Assembly (NCBI GenBank): GCA_018402565.1
Contig: JAGYIQ010000002.1
Coordinates: forward strand, 558,001-622,000
From: Pirellulaceae bacterium
GTDB taxonomy: Bacteria; Planctomycetota; Planctomycetia; Pirellulales; Pirellulaceae
DNA: 64,000 bases
Direction of reading: 5' to 3'
The position numbers and the translations under genes were made by a program. Below, piece by piece: positions 26,012 to 35,753 of this stretch (position 1 is its first letter; each line of letters starts with the position of its first letter). Under the pieces are notes generated by a model. It ran no database searches and had not been told where the DNA came from. It saw only the letters and a list, made by a program, of their open reading frames with translations.

Positions 26012-27414
26012 GCCACTCGCGTTTCAATCAACTCAGTCGGCGGACAGTCCTGCGGGGTTTGGGCGTTTCTCTGGCGTTGCCCTGGTTGGAAGCCACGGAC
26101 AGTCTCGCGAGAGCCGGTACGGTGCGGGCCGGTGCCGCAGGGTCCGGTGCCGGCGCAGCGAGGGGTTTGGAAGCTGCTGCGGCCGCTCCCAAGCGAATGG
26201 CCTTTATCTTTGTCCCCAACGGCGTGGACTTGGAACATTGGACGCCGGCCACGGAAGGGTACGGCTTTGAGCTTCCCTACATTCTGCAACCGCTCGAACC
26301 GGTGCAAAACGACTTGTTGGTCTTGAGCGGGTTGACACACGACAAGGGCCGAGCCAACGGCGATGGCCCCGGCGATCATGCCCGGAGCGCCTCGGTCTTC
26401 CTGACGGGGTCGCAGCCGCGGAAGACCGATGGCGAGAACATTCGCTCGGGGATTTCCGTCGATCAAGTGGCGGCGCGACAGGTCGGCCAACGCACGCGGT
26501 TCTCCTCGCTGGAGCTGGGGGTCGATGCCGGCCGCAACGCGGGCAACTGCGACTCGGGTTACAGCTGTGCCTACTCGTCCAACATCTCGTGGGGCGGTGA
26601 AGCCACGCCCATGGGCAAGGAGATCAACCCGCGGTTGGTGTTCGAGCGATTGTTCGCCAGTGGCACGCCCAAAGAGGTTGACAAGTCGGCCCAGCAACGC
26701 GAGATCCTGCGAAAGAGTGTGTTGGACTTTGTGGCGGAAGATGCCAAAGCCCTGCAAACGCGACTGGGACGCAACGACAATCGCAAGCTGGACGAGTACC
26801 TGACGGGGGTTCGTGAAATCGAGCGGCGTTTGGGCAGCTCGCAGGCGGCCGCGCCGCTGATCGACGATATCGATTATCAGATCCCCGGCGGCGTGCCCGG
26901 CTCGTATCGCGAGCACTTGCGGCTGATGTGCGACATGATGGTGTTGGCCTTCCAGACCGATTCGACTCGAATCGCCACCATGATGTTTGCCAATGCCGGC
27001 GACAACAAGAACTATCGCCACATCGGCGTCCGCGACGGTCACCACGACTTGTCGCACCACGGCCGCAACCAGGAGAAACTGGAGAAGATTCGCCGGATCA
27101 ACCGCTTCCATGTGCAGCAGCTCAGTTACCTGTTGCAACGCCTGAAGTCGATCCCCGAGGGCGAAGGCACGTTGTTGGACAACTCGATGATTTGTTACGG
27201 CAGCGCGATCAGCGACGGCGACAAGCACAACAATGAGAACCTGCCGATCATCTTGGCGGGCGGCGGCGGTGGCACCTTGGATACGGGTCGACATATCCGC
27301 TTCGATACCGAGACGCCGATGTGCAACCTGTTCATGTCGATGCTGGATCGGATGGACGCCAGTGTGCCGTTCATCGGTGACAGCACAGGTCGCTTGCCTT
27401 GGCTGACGGTTTAG
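26008..27414 (+). CDS. DUF1552 protein with Tat-type signal
   Basis: The protein has 468 residues and an N-terminal twin-arginine motif SRRTVLRGLGVSLALPWLE, so it is probably exported folded. The body matches the DUF1552 family (sulfatase-like fold): RMAFIFVPNGVDLEHWTP, LVLSGLTHDKGRANGDGPGDHARSASVFLTG, ISVDQVAA, then MMFANAGDNKNYRHIGVRDGHHDLSHHG and GSAISDGDKHNNENLPIILAGGGGG. It is always found beside DUF1592-type cytochrome proteins and is presumed to form a system with them. An Ala/Gly-rich insert (about 35-55) follows the signal. The ATG at 26008 overlaps the upstream stop. Confidence 0.95.
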   Translation: MSHSRFNQLSRRTVLRGLGVSLALPWLEATDSLARAGTVRAGAAGSGAGAARGLEAAAAAPKRMAFIFVPNGVDLEHWTPATEGYGFELPYILQPLEPVQNDLLVLSGLTHDKGRANGDGPGDHARSASVFLTGSQPRKTDGENIRSGISVDQVAARQVGQRTRFSSLELGVDAGRNAGNCDSGYSCAYSSNISWGGEATPMGKEINPRLVFERLFASGTPKEVDKSAQQREILRKSVLDFVAEDAKALQTRLGRNDNRKLDEYLTGVREIERRLGSSQAAAPLIDDIDYQIPGGVPGSYREHLRLMCDMMVLAFQTDSTRIATMMFANAGDNKNYRHIGVRDGHHDLSHHGRNQEKLEKIRRINRFHVQQLSYLLQRLKSIPEGEGTLLDNSMICYGSAISDGDKHNNENLPIILAGGGGGTLDTGRHIRFDTETPMCNLFMSMLDRMDASVPFIGDSTGRLPWLTV

Positions 27415-27503
27415 CGAGTGTTGGTCAGCGGCGTCTGCGGATGGCGACGCCGCTGCTTCTGTCAGCGGGGCCTACCCACCTTGATCACGACCGGAGACTC
27501 CGC

Positions 27504-30185
27504 GTGAGACCTGCCTTCCCGCCGCTGACGTCGACCTCCCTGCCGCGTGTTTGCACCCGCCGCTTGGCTCTGATTTGGGCCCTGATTTGGGCTCTGTTTT
27601 GGGCTCTGATCGGCGGGGGCGGTCTCCTCGGCGAGAGTTCATTTTGCACCACTGCCGCGGCTCAGGCGGTGGCGGACAAAACGGTGCCCCAGTTGCTCGA
27701 GCAGTTGGAGGATGCCAACGTCAACGCGCGACGCGATGCGGCCTACGAGTTGGTCCGACGGGGTGACCATGCGACGGAAGTCATCGCAGCCTACGCGCGG
27801 GCCACGCAGGACAAGGACATTCAAGTTCAATTCCAGAGTCTGTACGGCTTGGCATTGGCGGGTCCAGCGGCCGAGTCGGCATTGCCCACCTTGTTGGCGC
27901 GAATGGACGACCGCAACGACCAAATTCGCTTTCGAGCGGCCGATGCGGTCGGCAAAATTGGGATCGCAGCCGTGCAGCCGATCCTGGAAAGTTGGCCGGA
28001 AGGTTCGACTCGCTTCCGCATTTCAGCGGCTCAGGCGTTTGAGATCATGGGTCCAACGGCGGAACCGGCGTTGCCGGTCCTCATGGCGGTGGTGCAAGAG
28101 ACGGCTGACAGTCCACCGTCCGCCGACAGTGACAACCGCGCTGAGCGACGCGGTCGCGGGCGGAATCGTCAGCGGGCAGAGGGACAGGACGCGGGTGCGG
28201 CTCCCTATGCCGCGGCTGCAGTGGTGGCGATCGATCTGACTCGAACCGAGCACCTGCTCCGCATCGCCGACCACTGGCACGCCGGCACACGCATGACGGG
28301 GATCTCGGCCTTGGCTGCCCTGCCCTCTCCGGCCCCGGAAGTCCTGGCGCGGCTGCTAGAAACGGCGGAGGACGATGACCCAAAGATCCGCGAACTCGGC
28401 GTGGTCGTGTTGGCCAAGTCGCAATTGCCCGCGGCGGACAAAGAAGCTCTGTTGGAGGTCGCGATCGTCGATCCGGCCCCGTCCGTGCGGGCCGCGGCAA
28501 ACGTGGCATTGCGGCGGGCTCGATTGAACGGGCCAGCCTTCGCACGGCGTTTGGCCGAGCGTCTGTTGGAGGCCGATCGGGACCGCGCGGTGTCGGTGCT
28601 GCAGGGCTTGGCGGCCTTCGGACCCGCCGCTCGAGAGAGTCTGCCGCAGATCGTAGCGGTCACGCAGCGATTGGGATTGGCGGCCGCTGAGACGGTCGAG
28701 GGTCCGAGCAGCGAAGCGACCGAAACGACGGAGTCGACCGAGGCCGGCGAAGCGACCGAAGCTGCCACGTCCTCGGAAGCGGCGATCGAGCCCGCAGCCG
28801 AGGCTCAGAGCGGTCAGGCGTCGGGCTTGCCGCACGAAGCGGTGGTCGGGGTGCTGGCGGGCTTGGGGCCAGCGGCGGTGGGGGATCTGTTGGAGGCGGC
28901 GGAGCGGCACGCGGCATTGGAGCCGCTGGTAGCGGCCGCGTTGACTCGGATCGGACAGGCTGCCGTCGAACCGTTGTTGGCGGGGACCTCGGATCAGAAC
29001 CCGGCGATTCGCAGTGTCTCGGTGCGAGCCCTGGGCGACATTCAGCCGTTGGCGGCGGTCAGCTTGCGGCGTTTGATCGAAGTCATCAGCGATGAAAACT
29101 TGGACGTGCGGATGGCGGCCGCCGCCGCATTGACTCGCGCGGCCGCCAGCAACTCGGCGGCGCAGGAGGCTGTCCTCCAAGCCATGCAAGACCCCTCGCC
29201 GACGGTCCGCGCCGTGGCGGTGTCGGCGTTGGGAGAGGCCGGGTTCAATCGCGAGCAACGCCGCGATGGTTTTCGCCGAGCACTGGCCGACGCCGATCCC
29301 CAAGTCCGAGCGGCGGCGTTGACGGCCATCGCCACCGCGCCGGGTCAGATGCAACGCAATGCGGAAGCCATTCTGCAACAGACGGCGGATGACGCAACCG
29401 CCGTTCGCTTGGCTGCGTTTTCAGCTTTGGCCAACGTTCCCAAGGAGTCGGTCGATAACGGTCAATTCGCCGCGGTGGCAGCCGTCAGCGAGGTGGTGCA
29501 ACGCGGCCTGCAAGATCGGGAAGTGACGGTACGGATCGCAGCGACAGCCGTGATCCCCAAGTTGGAACTGTACGATCAAGCCACGCTGGATGTCGTGGGC
29601 CAGAATCTCAGTGGCGGCCGCGAACTGATCGTCGCGACGCTGGAGGTGCTGCCGAAATTCACGGGAGACACGAACGCGATCGTCGCGCGGCTGCAACCGC
29701 TGTTGGCGCATGAACTCTCGGAAGTCCGCATCGCAGCCGTGACCGCGATTGCCGCTGCGGATCGCGAGCCGCTGCGGCTGACCCAGGCTTTGGTGCCAAT
29801 GTTGGAGGATCGCGAATGGGTCGTGCGGCGGATCGCGGGTCAGAACTTGGGACGGCAAGGTTCGGTCGCCGTTGCCGCCGTGCCCAAGTTGTTCGAACTG
29901 TTGGGCCGCCACGAGGACAAAGATTATGCGGCGGAGGCTTTGCGGCAAATCGATGCCGCGCCGGTCGAGGCCCTACGGCTGTTGATCGACAACTTGGACT
30001 CCGCGGATCGTCGCAAAGCGTTTTACGCCGTGACGCTGGTGGCAAAACTGGGGCCGGCGGCCGCCGAAGCGCTGCCAAAACTGGAGGCCATCCTGCAGGC
30101 CGATTCGCAAGGTGGCGCCGCGTTGGACGACTTCCGCCGCAACACGATCAAAGAAGCCATCGCCAAAATCAAACCGGCCGCTTAG
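27504..30185 (+). CDS. Secreted HEAT-repeat protein
   Basis: The protein has 893 residues from a GTG at 27504, chosen because GGAG lies eight bases before it and a signal peptide begins directly (RRLALIWALIWALFWALIGGGG). An ATG at 27441 is possible. The rest is HEAT/PBS-lyase-like repeats of about 30-40 residues, for example VPQLLEQLEDANVNARRDAAYELVRRG, ALPTLLARMDDRNDQIRFRAADAVGKIG and SVRALGDIQPLAAVSLRRLIEVISDENLDVRMAAAAAL. A Glu/Thr/Ala/Ser-rich linker (about residues 395-435) divides the array. It should be a periplasmic protein-binding scaffold. The partner is unknown. Confidence 0.88.
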   Translation: MRPAFPPLTSTSLPRVCTRRLALIWALIWALFWALIGGGGLLGESSFCTTAAAQAVADKTVPQLLEQLEDANVNARRDAAYELVRRGDHATEVIAAYARATQDKDIQVQFQSLYGLALAGPAAESALPTLLARMDDRNDQIRFRAADAVGKIGIAAVQPILESWPEGSTRFRISAAQAFEIMGPTAEPALPVLMAVVQETADSPPSADSDNRAERRGRGRNRQRAEGQDAGAAPYAAAAVVAIDLTRTEHLLRIADHWHAGTRMTGISALAALPSPAPEVLARLLETAEDDDPKIRELGVVVLAKSQLPAADKEALLEVAIVDPAPSVRAAANVALRRARLNGPAFARRLAERLLEADRDRAVSVLQGLAAFGPAARESLPQIVAVTQRLGLAAAETVEGPSSEATETTESTEAGEATEAATSSEAAIEPAAEAQSGQASGLPHEAVVGVLAGLGPAAVGDLLEAAERHAALEPLVAAALTRIGQAAVEPLLAGTSDQNPAIRSVSVRALGDIQPLAAVSLRRLIEVISDENLDVRMAAAAALTRAAASNSAAQEAVLQAMQDPSPTVRAVAVSALGEAGFNREQRRDGFRRALADADPQVRAAALTAIATAPGQMQRNAEAILQQTADDATAVRLAAFSALANVPKESVDNGQFAAVAAVSEVVQRGLQDREVTVRIAATAVIPKLELYDQATLDVVGQNLSGGRELIVATLEVLPKFTGDTNAIVARLQPLLAHELSEVRIAAVTAIAAADREPLRLTQALVPMLEDREWVVRRIAGQNLGRQGSVAVAAVPKLFELLGRHEDKDYAAEALRQIDAAPVEALRLLIDNLDSADRRKAFYAVTLVAKLGPAAAEALPKLEAILQADSQGGAALDDFRRNTIKEAIAKIKPAA
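27566..27612. repeat. 12-bp in-frame repeat in a signal peptide
   Basis: Three near copies of TGATTTGGGCTC encode the LIWALIWALFWALI core of the HEAT protein signal sequence. Confidence 0.8.
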
Positions 30186-30561
30186 AGTAAAATCGAACCA
30201 TTGGAACCGGCGTCCTAAGCAGTGGTCAGACATTAAAGGACCTTTGATGGACTGCCCCTGGCAGTCGGACAGCACGCGGAGCGACTCGGATCAACGCGGA
30301 GCGACTCGGATCAACACGTAGCGACACCGAGCTTCACGGAGCGACACCGAGCTTCATGGACCGACATGCATCGACATGGACCAAGGAGCGATTGGCGAGT
30401 CGGGCGGGGTTGGCGAGCGAACATTGCTAGCAGCCCACCCGTGATAAGTGCGGGAATTGGTCTCGGAGGAATGGCTAATAGTTGGTAAAAAGTAGTCGGG
30501 TCGTCAGGAGGGCGACCCTGCGTTTTGCTTCGCTCCATCAACTTGCGATCAGGGAAGACCC
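30186..30561. other. Intergenic region with 20-bp tandem repeats
   Basis: This 376-base gap precedes the TIGR03009 gene. It holds the five-unit 20-bp array at 30277-30376. No gene is recognisable. Confidence 0.65.
30277..30376. repeat. Five tandem 20-bp repeats
   Basis: Units start at 30277, 30297, 30317, 30337 and 30357. The first two read CGGAGCGACTCGGATCAACG/A, the next two CGNAGCGACACCGAGCTTCA, and the last is degenerate. The arrangement suggests stepwise amplification of pairs. Confidence 0.88.
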
Positions 30562-31653
30562 ATGTTGCTCCGCCGCCGCTCGACTGTTTCATTGGTAACT
30601 GGATTTGTGGCGACGGCCCTGGTCGGTGGGCTGGGGTCGAACCTCTGGGCCCAAACCTTAGGTGGGGCCGGTTCCGGCTACGGCCAGCCGACCAGTCGAT
30701 TCGGCAGTAGCGGCTTGAATGGACAGGGCTTACCGGTCAATCACGATCAGACAGTGCCGATCCCGGCCCCCGAGGGCTTCCCGCTGTCGGAGCCTTATCA
30801 GGAATACGTCGACCAGGTCCTCACGTACTGGGAGAGTTCCAGCAGCCAGGTGGAGCGTCTGCGTTGCCAATTCACTCGATTCACGTACGATTCGGGTGTC
30901 TGCAACTACGTCGACCCGAATTCCTCGCAAATGGTGGCTCACGAAGTTGCGGGCGGGATCATCAAGTACGAAATGCCGGATCGCGCGATCATCGAGGTGG
31001 ACAAGAAGCGAATTGCCTTGCCACCGAGTGCCGCCAACCCGAACTTGGAGTATCGCGACTTGAATGCGGCGGACATGGAGAAACAACGCGAGCGTTACGT
31101 CTCGAGTGGCGATGCGATCTACTTCTACGACTATGTAGAAAAACAGTTAATCAAACAAAATCTCCCCATGGAACTGCAGGGCCAGGGGATCAAGAACAGC
31201 CCGCTGCCGTTTCTGTTTGGAGCCAAGGCCGAGGAACTGAAGGCGCGGTATTGGATTCGCCCCATCACGCCCGACACCGTGGAAAAGCAATGGTGGTTGG
31301 AAGTGTTCCCCAAGCGCCGCCAAGACGCCGAGCACTACAGCCGCGCGGTGATTGTCTTGGGGGGCGACGAGTTCTTGCCGATTCAAATCCAGTTGTTTGC
31401 CCCGGACCACAATCCCGTCAAGTACACCTTGGCGGATGGTTCGACGCGGCCCGCCGTCTTGAAGTACCAGATCTACGATTTTAAAAATAGCGAGAAGAAC
31501 TTCAACTTCGGTCTGGGTGCGAACGTGGCTCGATTGTGGCGTGACGAGTTCTCGCCGCGACCGCAAACGCTGCTGGGTTGGAAGTTGGTCGAAAAAGAGG
31601 CTCCGCTGATGGCGGCTCAACCGACCGATTCCAGTGGCGTGATCCCGCGATAG
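30562..31653 (+). CDS. TIGR03009-type planctomycete secreted protein
   Basis: The protein has 363 residues with a signal peptide (1-30, ending NLWAQ). It matches the planctomycete TIGR03009 family, which has a LolA/LolB-like fold. Visible parts are the N-terminal helix YQEYVDQVLTYWESSSSQVERLRCQFTRFTYD, the strand-rich centre (GGIIKYEMPDRAIIEV, GDAIYFYDYVEKQLIKQNLP), PLPFLFGAKAEELKARYWI, and WLEVFPKRRQDAEHYSRAVIVLGGDEFLPIQIQLF. Like LolA it may bind a hydrophobic ligand in the periplasm; that role is inferred only from fold similarity. Confidence 0.88.
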   Translation: MLLRRRSTVSLVTGFVATALVGGLGSNLWAQTLGGAGSGYGQPTSRFGSSGLNGQGLPVNHDQTVPIPAPEGFPLSEPYQEYVDQVLTYWESSSSQVERLRCQFTRFTYDSGVCNYVDPNSSQMVAHEVAGGIIKYEMPDRAIIEVDKKRIALPPSAANPNLEYRDLNAADMEKQRERYVSSGDAIYFYDYVEKQLIKQNLPMELQGQGIKNSPLPFLFGAKAEELKARYWIRPITPDTVEKQWWLEVFPKRRQDAEHYSRAVIVLGGDEFLPIQIQLFAPDHNPVKYTLADGSTRPAVLKYQIYDFKNSEKNFNFGLGANVARLWRDEFSPRPQTLLGWKLVEKEAPLMAAQPTDSSGVIPR

Positions 31654-31683
31654 TTCGACCTCTACCCCTTCGCCTTCGATCGG

Positions 31684-32298
31684 ATGGGCACTTTGATCCA
31701 ACGCCACCAGCGGTTTGTGTTGTGGATTGATTCCGTGGCCAGTGTTTTGGTCTGTCCACAGGACGAGATCTGGGTGGGACAGGCGGTGGATGCGTCCGGG
31801 GTGCAATTGCCATTTCAAGCCAACTTGCGGCGGCGACACTTGAAGTTGTTGCGGCAAGACGGGCGGTACTGGCTGCAGTCCCCCGAGCGAGCAGCGGGTG
31901 CTGGGGCGGAGGCGGCGGGAGACAGCGAGGACAGTCCGACGTTGATTGCCTCGGGCTCGGAGATTTCCTTGAGCGAGGGGTTGGGGCTACGTCTGCGGAT
32001 CCCGTCGCCGTTGACCAGTACCGCGGTGTTGGATTATCTGGGGCCGTTGCGTTCGGTGCCGCGGACCGACTTTGCGGTGTTGATGGCCCAGGCGTGTTTG
32101 ATGGGCAGTTCATCCCAGCACCACATTCTGATTCCGGAGTTGAATCAAGCCACGCTATTCTATCAGGGTGGGGATTTGAGTCTGCGGTGCGAACAACCGA
32201 TGACCGTTCAAGGGGAATCGGTACCGGCAGTGGTCAAACTGCGGGACGGGGACCACGTCGAGTCGGCTGACTTTGCACTGACGTTGGAAGTGTTGTAA
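31684..32298 (+). CDS. Small FHA-like protein
   Basis: The protein has 204 residues and no signal peptide. The start QRFVLWIDSVASVLVCPQDEIWVGQA.. and the motif ANLRRRHLKLLRQDGRYWLQS resemble an FHA domain, including the conserved Arg-Arg-His turn. A low-complexity Ala/Glu/Ser loop (about 69-85) follows, and a second beta-rich part begins at FAVLMAQACLMG. FHA domains bind phosphothreonine peptides. It starts 30 bases after the TIGR03009 gene. The assignment is by pattern only. Confidence 0.6.
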   Translation: MGTLIQRHQRFVLWIDSVASVLVCPQDEIWVGQAVDASGVQLPFQANLRRRHLKLLRQDGRYWLQSPERAAGAGAEAAGDSEDSPTLIASGSEISLSEGLGLRLRIPSPLTSTAVLDYLGPLRSVPRTDFAVLMAQACLMGSSSQHHILIPELNQATLFYQGGDLSLRCEQPMTVQGESVPAVVKLRDGDHVESADFALTLEVL

Positions 32299-32404
32299 CG
32301 ATTGGGGGAATTGGGCGGCCGAACGGCTGCATCGATCACTCGGGTTGGGACGACGCGCCGGTCCGTCGCTCAGGTCGACGTCCGGCTCGGTCGATGGTGG
32401 CGGT

Positions 32405-35400
32405 ATGAACGGCCGACACTTAAATCGAGACCTGCTGAGCCTGGGACTCCTGGTGCTGGTATTGCTATTGGCCATGAGTCTGGTGACGTACGACCCGGCC
32501 GACTCCGTGGCGCGGGCTTGGCCATCGCTGGCCTCGTGGTTTCCGGTCGATACCTTGGTCTACCCTGCCAATCCGCGGGTGCAGAACGCTTGCGGCATCT
32601 TGGGTGCGTTGGTGGCCGAGTCGCTCTACGCGGCCTTGGGTTACGCGGCCGGTTATGTGGTGATTTGCCTGGGCCTGCTCTGTTATTGGCTACTGACGGG
32701 TGCCTACCAACAATACGTGTTTGGCCGAGGCCTGGGGTGGCTGTTGTCTTTGGCCGGCCTGACCACCTTGATGGCCCTCTTACTGCCGACTGCCTCGCCA
32801 GGTCCCTTGACGGGCAGCGGGGGCTACATCGGGCTGTTTCTGTCGCAGACATTGCGCGAGCATTTCAATCTACCGGGTTCTTTTGTCGTGGGGGTAGGGG
32901 CCACCTTGATCGGGCTGATGATGTGGACGGACTACGCCTTGCTGCGGGTCCTGGGGGTGGTCGGGACGTTTGTGGCCACAACCTGGGCCGTTCAATCTCG
33001 CGGAGCCAGCACCCCGTGGGGGTCGTGGGCCGCGCGGCGCCAGGCCATGAGCGGGGCGGAGACCAACGTCGTGCAGGACCCAGACCAATGCGGGACGGAC
33101 GCCAGTGGCGCGCACGCCTGGGGCGACGAGGCGGGCTATGCACCGGCCGTGATCATCGGTGGCAAGCGCCGCGCCGGAATCGTGCTGCATGATCCGGACG
33201 ACGAAGCGTTCGCCGACGAAGAAGAATTCGCTGAAGAATATGATGACCAGGAGTACGACGAGGAATACGACGAGGACGAAGCGGCACAGGACGACGATGC
33301 CGACGAGACCATGCTGTTGGTCAAGATGCCACGCGTCGGCCCGACCGTCGACCAGAACGCGGGCCCGCCACCGTTGGACGACCAAGCCAGCGACCATCCG
33401 CAGTCCAGCAAACAGGCCGCCCGCGAACTGACGATTGTCAAAAAAGAAAAGAAAAAGTCGAAGGACCAGCAGCGAGAAGAAGCGATCTCTGAAATCGAAC
33501 AAAAGATCGATTTAAAGGACAACACCGACGCGCTGGAGGACTACGAACTGCCAGCCCTGGAACTATTGGCCACGGGCGACGGGGTCAACTACGAGGAACA
33601 GGAACTGGAGGTCCGACGCAAGGCTCGGTTGCTGGAACAGACGTTCAAAGAGTTCGGCTTCAACATCAAAGTCACCGAGATTGAAACCGGGCCAGTGATC
33701 GCCCAGTACGAATTGGCGTTGGAGACGGGGCTCCGCCTGTCGAAAATCGTCAGCCTGGCGGATGACCTGGCCATCGCCCTGCGAGTGCCCAGCGTCCGGA
33801 TCGTGGCGCCAATTCCAGGCAAGAACACCGTCGGTGTGGAAGTGCCGAACGAGAAGCGGCAGGTGGTACGACTGCGCGACGTGATCGAGGAGTCCTCGGA
33901 GAAGACCAAGAAGATGAAGATCCCGATCTTCTTGGGCAAAGACGTCTCCGGCAACCCCATGGCGGCGGACTTGGCCGCCCTGCCCCACCTATTGATCGCA
34001 GGTCGCACCGGTACCGGTAAGTCGGTCTGCTTGAACGCCATCATCTCCTCCATCCTGATGACGCGGCGACCGGAAGAGGTCCGCATGTTGATGATCGACC
34101 CCAAGATGGTGGAACTCAGTGGCTACGCCCGGTTGCCACACCTGATGCATCCGGTCGTCACGGACATGAAGAAAGCCGAGGCGATCTTGGCCTGGGCCGT
34201 CGACAAAATGGAGGAGCGATATGCGTTGTTGGCCCAGGTCGGCGTACGGCACTTGGTGAACTTCAATCAACTCGGTGCCGAAGAGATCTACCGACGGCTG
34301 GGCGTGGAATCCAAGGAAGAACAGGAGGGCATCCCCACCAACCTGCCGTTCATCGTGATCATCGCGGACGAAATGGCCGACCTGATGATGACCGCTGGGA
34401 AGACCGTCGAGCAGTACATCATTCGCTTGGCCCAAAAATCTCGCGCGGTCGGCATTCACTTGATCCTGGCCACCCAAAAACCGACCGTCGATGTGATCAC
34501 CGGTTTGATCAAATCCAACTTGCCCGCGCGAATCGCGTTCCAAGTCGCCAGCAAGACGGATAGCCGCGTAGTGTTGGACGAAAACGGTGCCGACAAGTTG
34601 CTGGGCAATGGTGACATGCTGTTCTTGGGACCCGGCACCAGCATCCTCTCGCGCGGCCAGGGCACCTACCTGAGCGACGACGAGATCGAATCGATTGTCG
34701 ATTCGTGCGCCATGGCCGGCAAGCAAGACTTTATCACCGAACTGGTCAACCTGAAGGTCAAGGACGACAGCGGGAACGAAGGCGGAGGCCAAGGCGATAG
34801 CCATGGCGATGATCTGTACGAATCCGCCGTCGAGGCCGTGATCCGCGAACAGCGCGGTAGTGTGTCGATGTTGCAACGCATCTTCAAGATCGGCTACGGC
34901 CGAGCGGCTCGGTTGATCGACTTCATGGCCGAAGACGGCGTCGTGGGTCCCTACAACGGCAAGATCCGCGAAGTGGTCATGACCCTGGACCAATGGCGAC
35001 AACGGTCCGGACAAGGCGGTGACGACAGCGAGCCATCCCCGCCGCCGCGGGCCAGCGCTCCGCCCCGTGAAGCACCCGAGGCCCCGCCCGCCCGACGAAC
35101 CGCTCCGAGCATCGTCTATCACGATGACCCGGCCGACGATGAACCAGAGAACTTGGAGCTCGACCCTGTCGCGCCGACAAACGCCAACGCAAACCCAGCC
35201 GACCGCCGCAGCGAACGAGAACCCAGCGAACAAGAACCCCGCGAACAAGAACCCCGCCAACGAGAACCCAGCGAACGAGGTCGCAGTGAGAAGCCTCGCA
35301 GCCTGAAGGTCCGCGGCGAACAGGACCCCAGCGCGTCAGAACGTGTCCAGCGAACGCGGGACATGAGCGGGGACGGGTCGCGGGAGGCACCACAGCCAGT

Positions 35401-35473
35401 GGCAGCGGACGAACCCGTATCGCACTGGTCCGAAGCAATGGATGACGACGTCGAGTGGGAAGACGTGGAATAG
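32405..35473 (+). CDS. ftsK: DNA translocase FtsK/SpoIIIE family with an extra C-terminal tail
   Basis: It pumps DNA through the division septum during chromosome segregation. The N-terminal membrane domain has four helices (about 8-30, 65-90, 97-120 and 155-180). A very acidic linker follows ([19 protein letters not shown]), then the alpha/beta motor with Walker A GRTGTGKS (533-540), [26 protein letters not shown] and the C-terminal gamma winged helix ([33 protein letters not shown]-like). Beyond gamma there is an unusual 150-residue tail of low complexity with [10 protein letters not shown]-type repeats. The ATG at 32405 (1022 residues) fits the first helix. The frame extends to 32345 without conservation. 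Confidence 0.95.
   Translation: [1022 protein letters not shown]
35216..35282. repeat. 15-bp in-frame repeat in the FtsK tail
   Basis: About four copies of a GAACAAGAACCCCGC-like unit encode [15 protein letters not shown] and EPSER. Confidence 0.8.
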
Positions 35474-35494
35474 CCACCGCTGGGACCGGCAGTT

Positions 35495-35565
35495 CCCACC
35501 ACTGACCACTGACCACTCACCACTCACCCACTCACCCACTCACCACTCACCACTCACCCACTTCT
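35495..35565. repeat. CCACTCAC/CCACTGA microsatellite after ftsK
   Basis: A run of ACCACTGACCACTCACC-type units lies in the 280-base gap between ftsK and the PSCyt1 gene. No gene is present. Confidence 0.85.
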
Positions 35566-35753
35566 ACCCGCGTGTCGGCCTAGCGCACCTGAAAACACCG
35601 CCCATCCGACACGGCCAATGGCGGCAGTGGCTGGCGTACGCCAACGGGGACCGCGCTTGCTTCGGCCCAGTCCGCGGATTATGGTGAGAGGGCTTGGTTG
35701 GACAGCAAGTGGGGCGAATGTGCTTGTAAGCTGTGAGTGGAGGAGTGGTTGCC

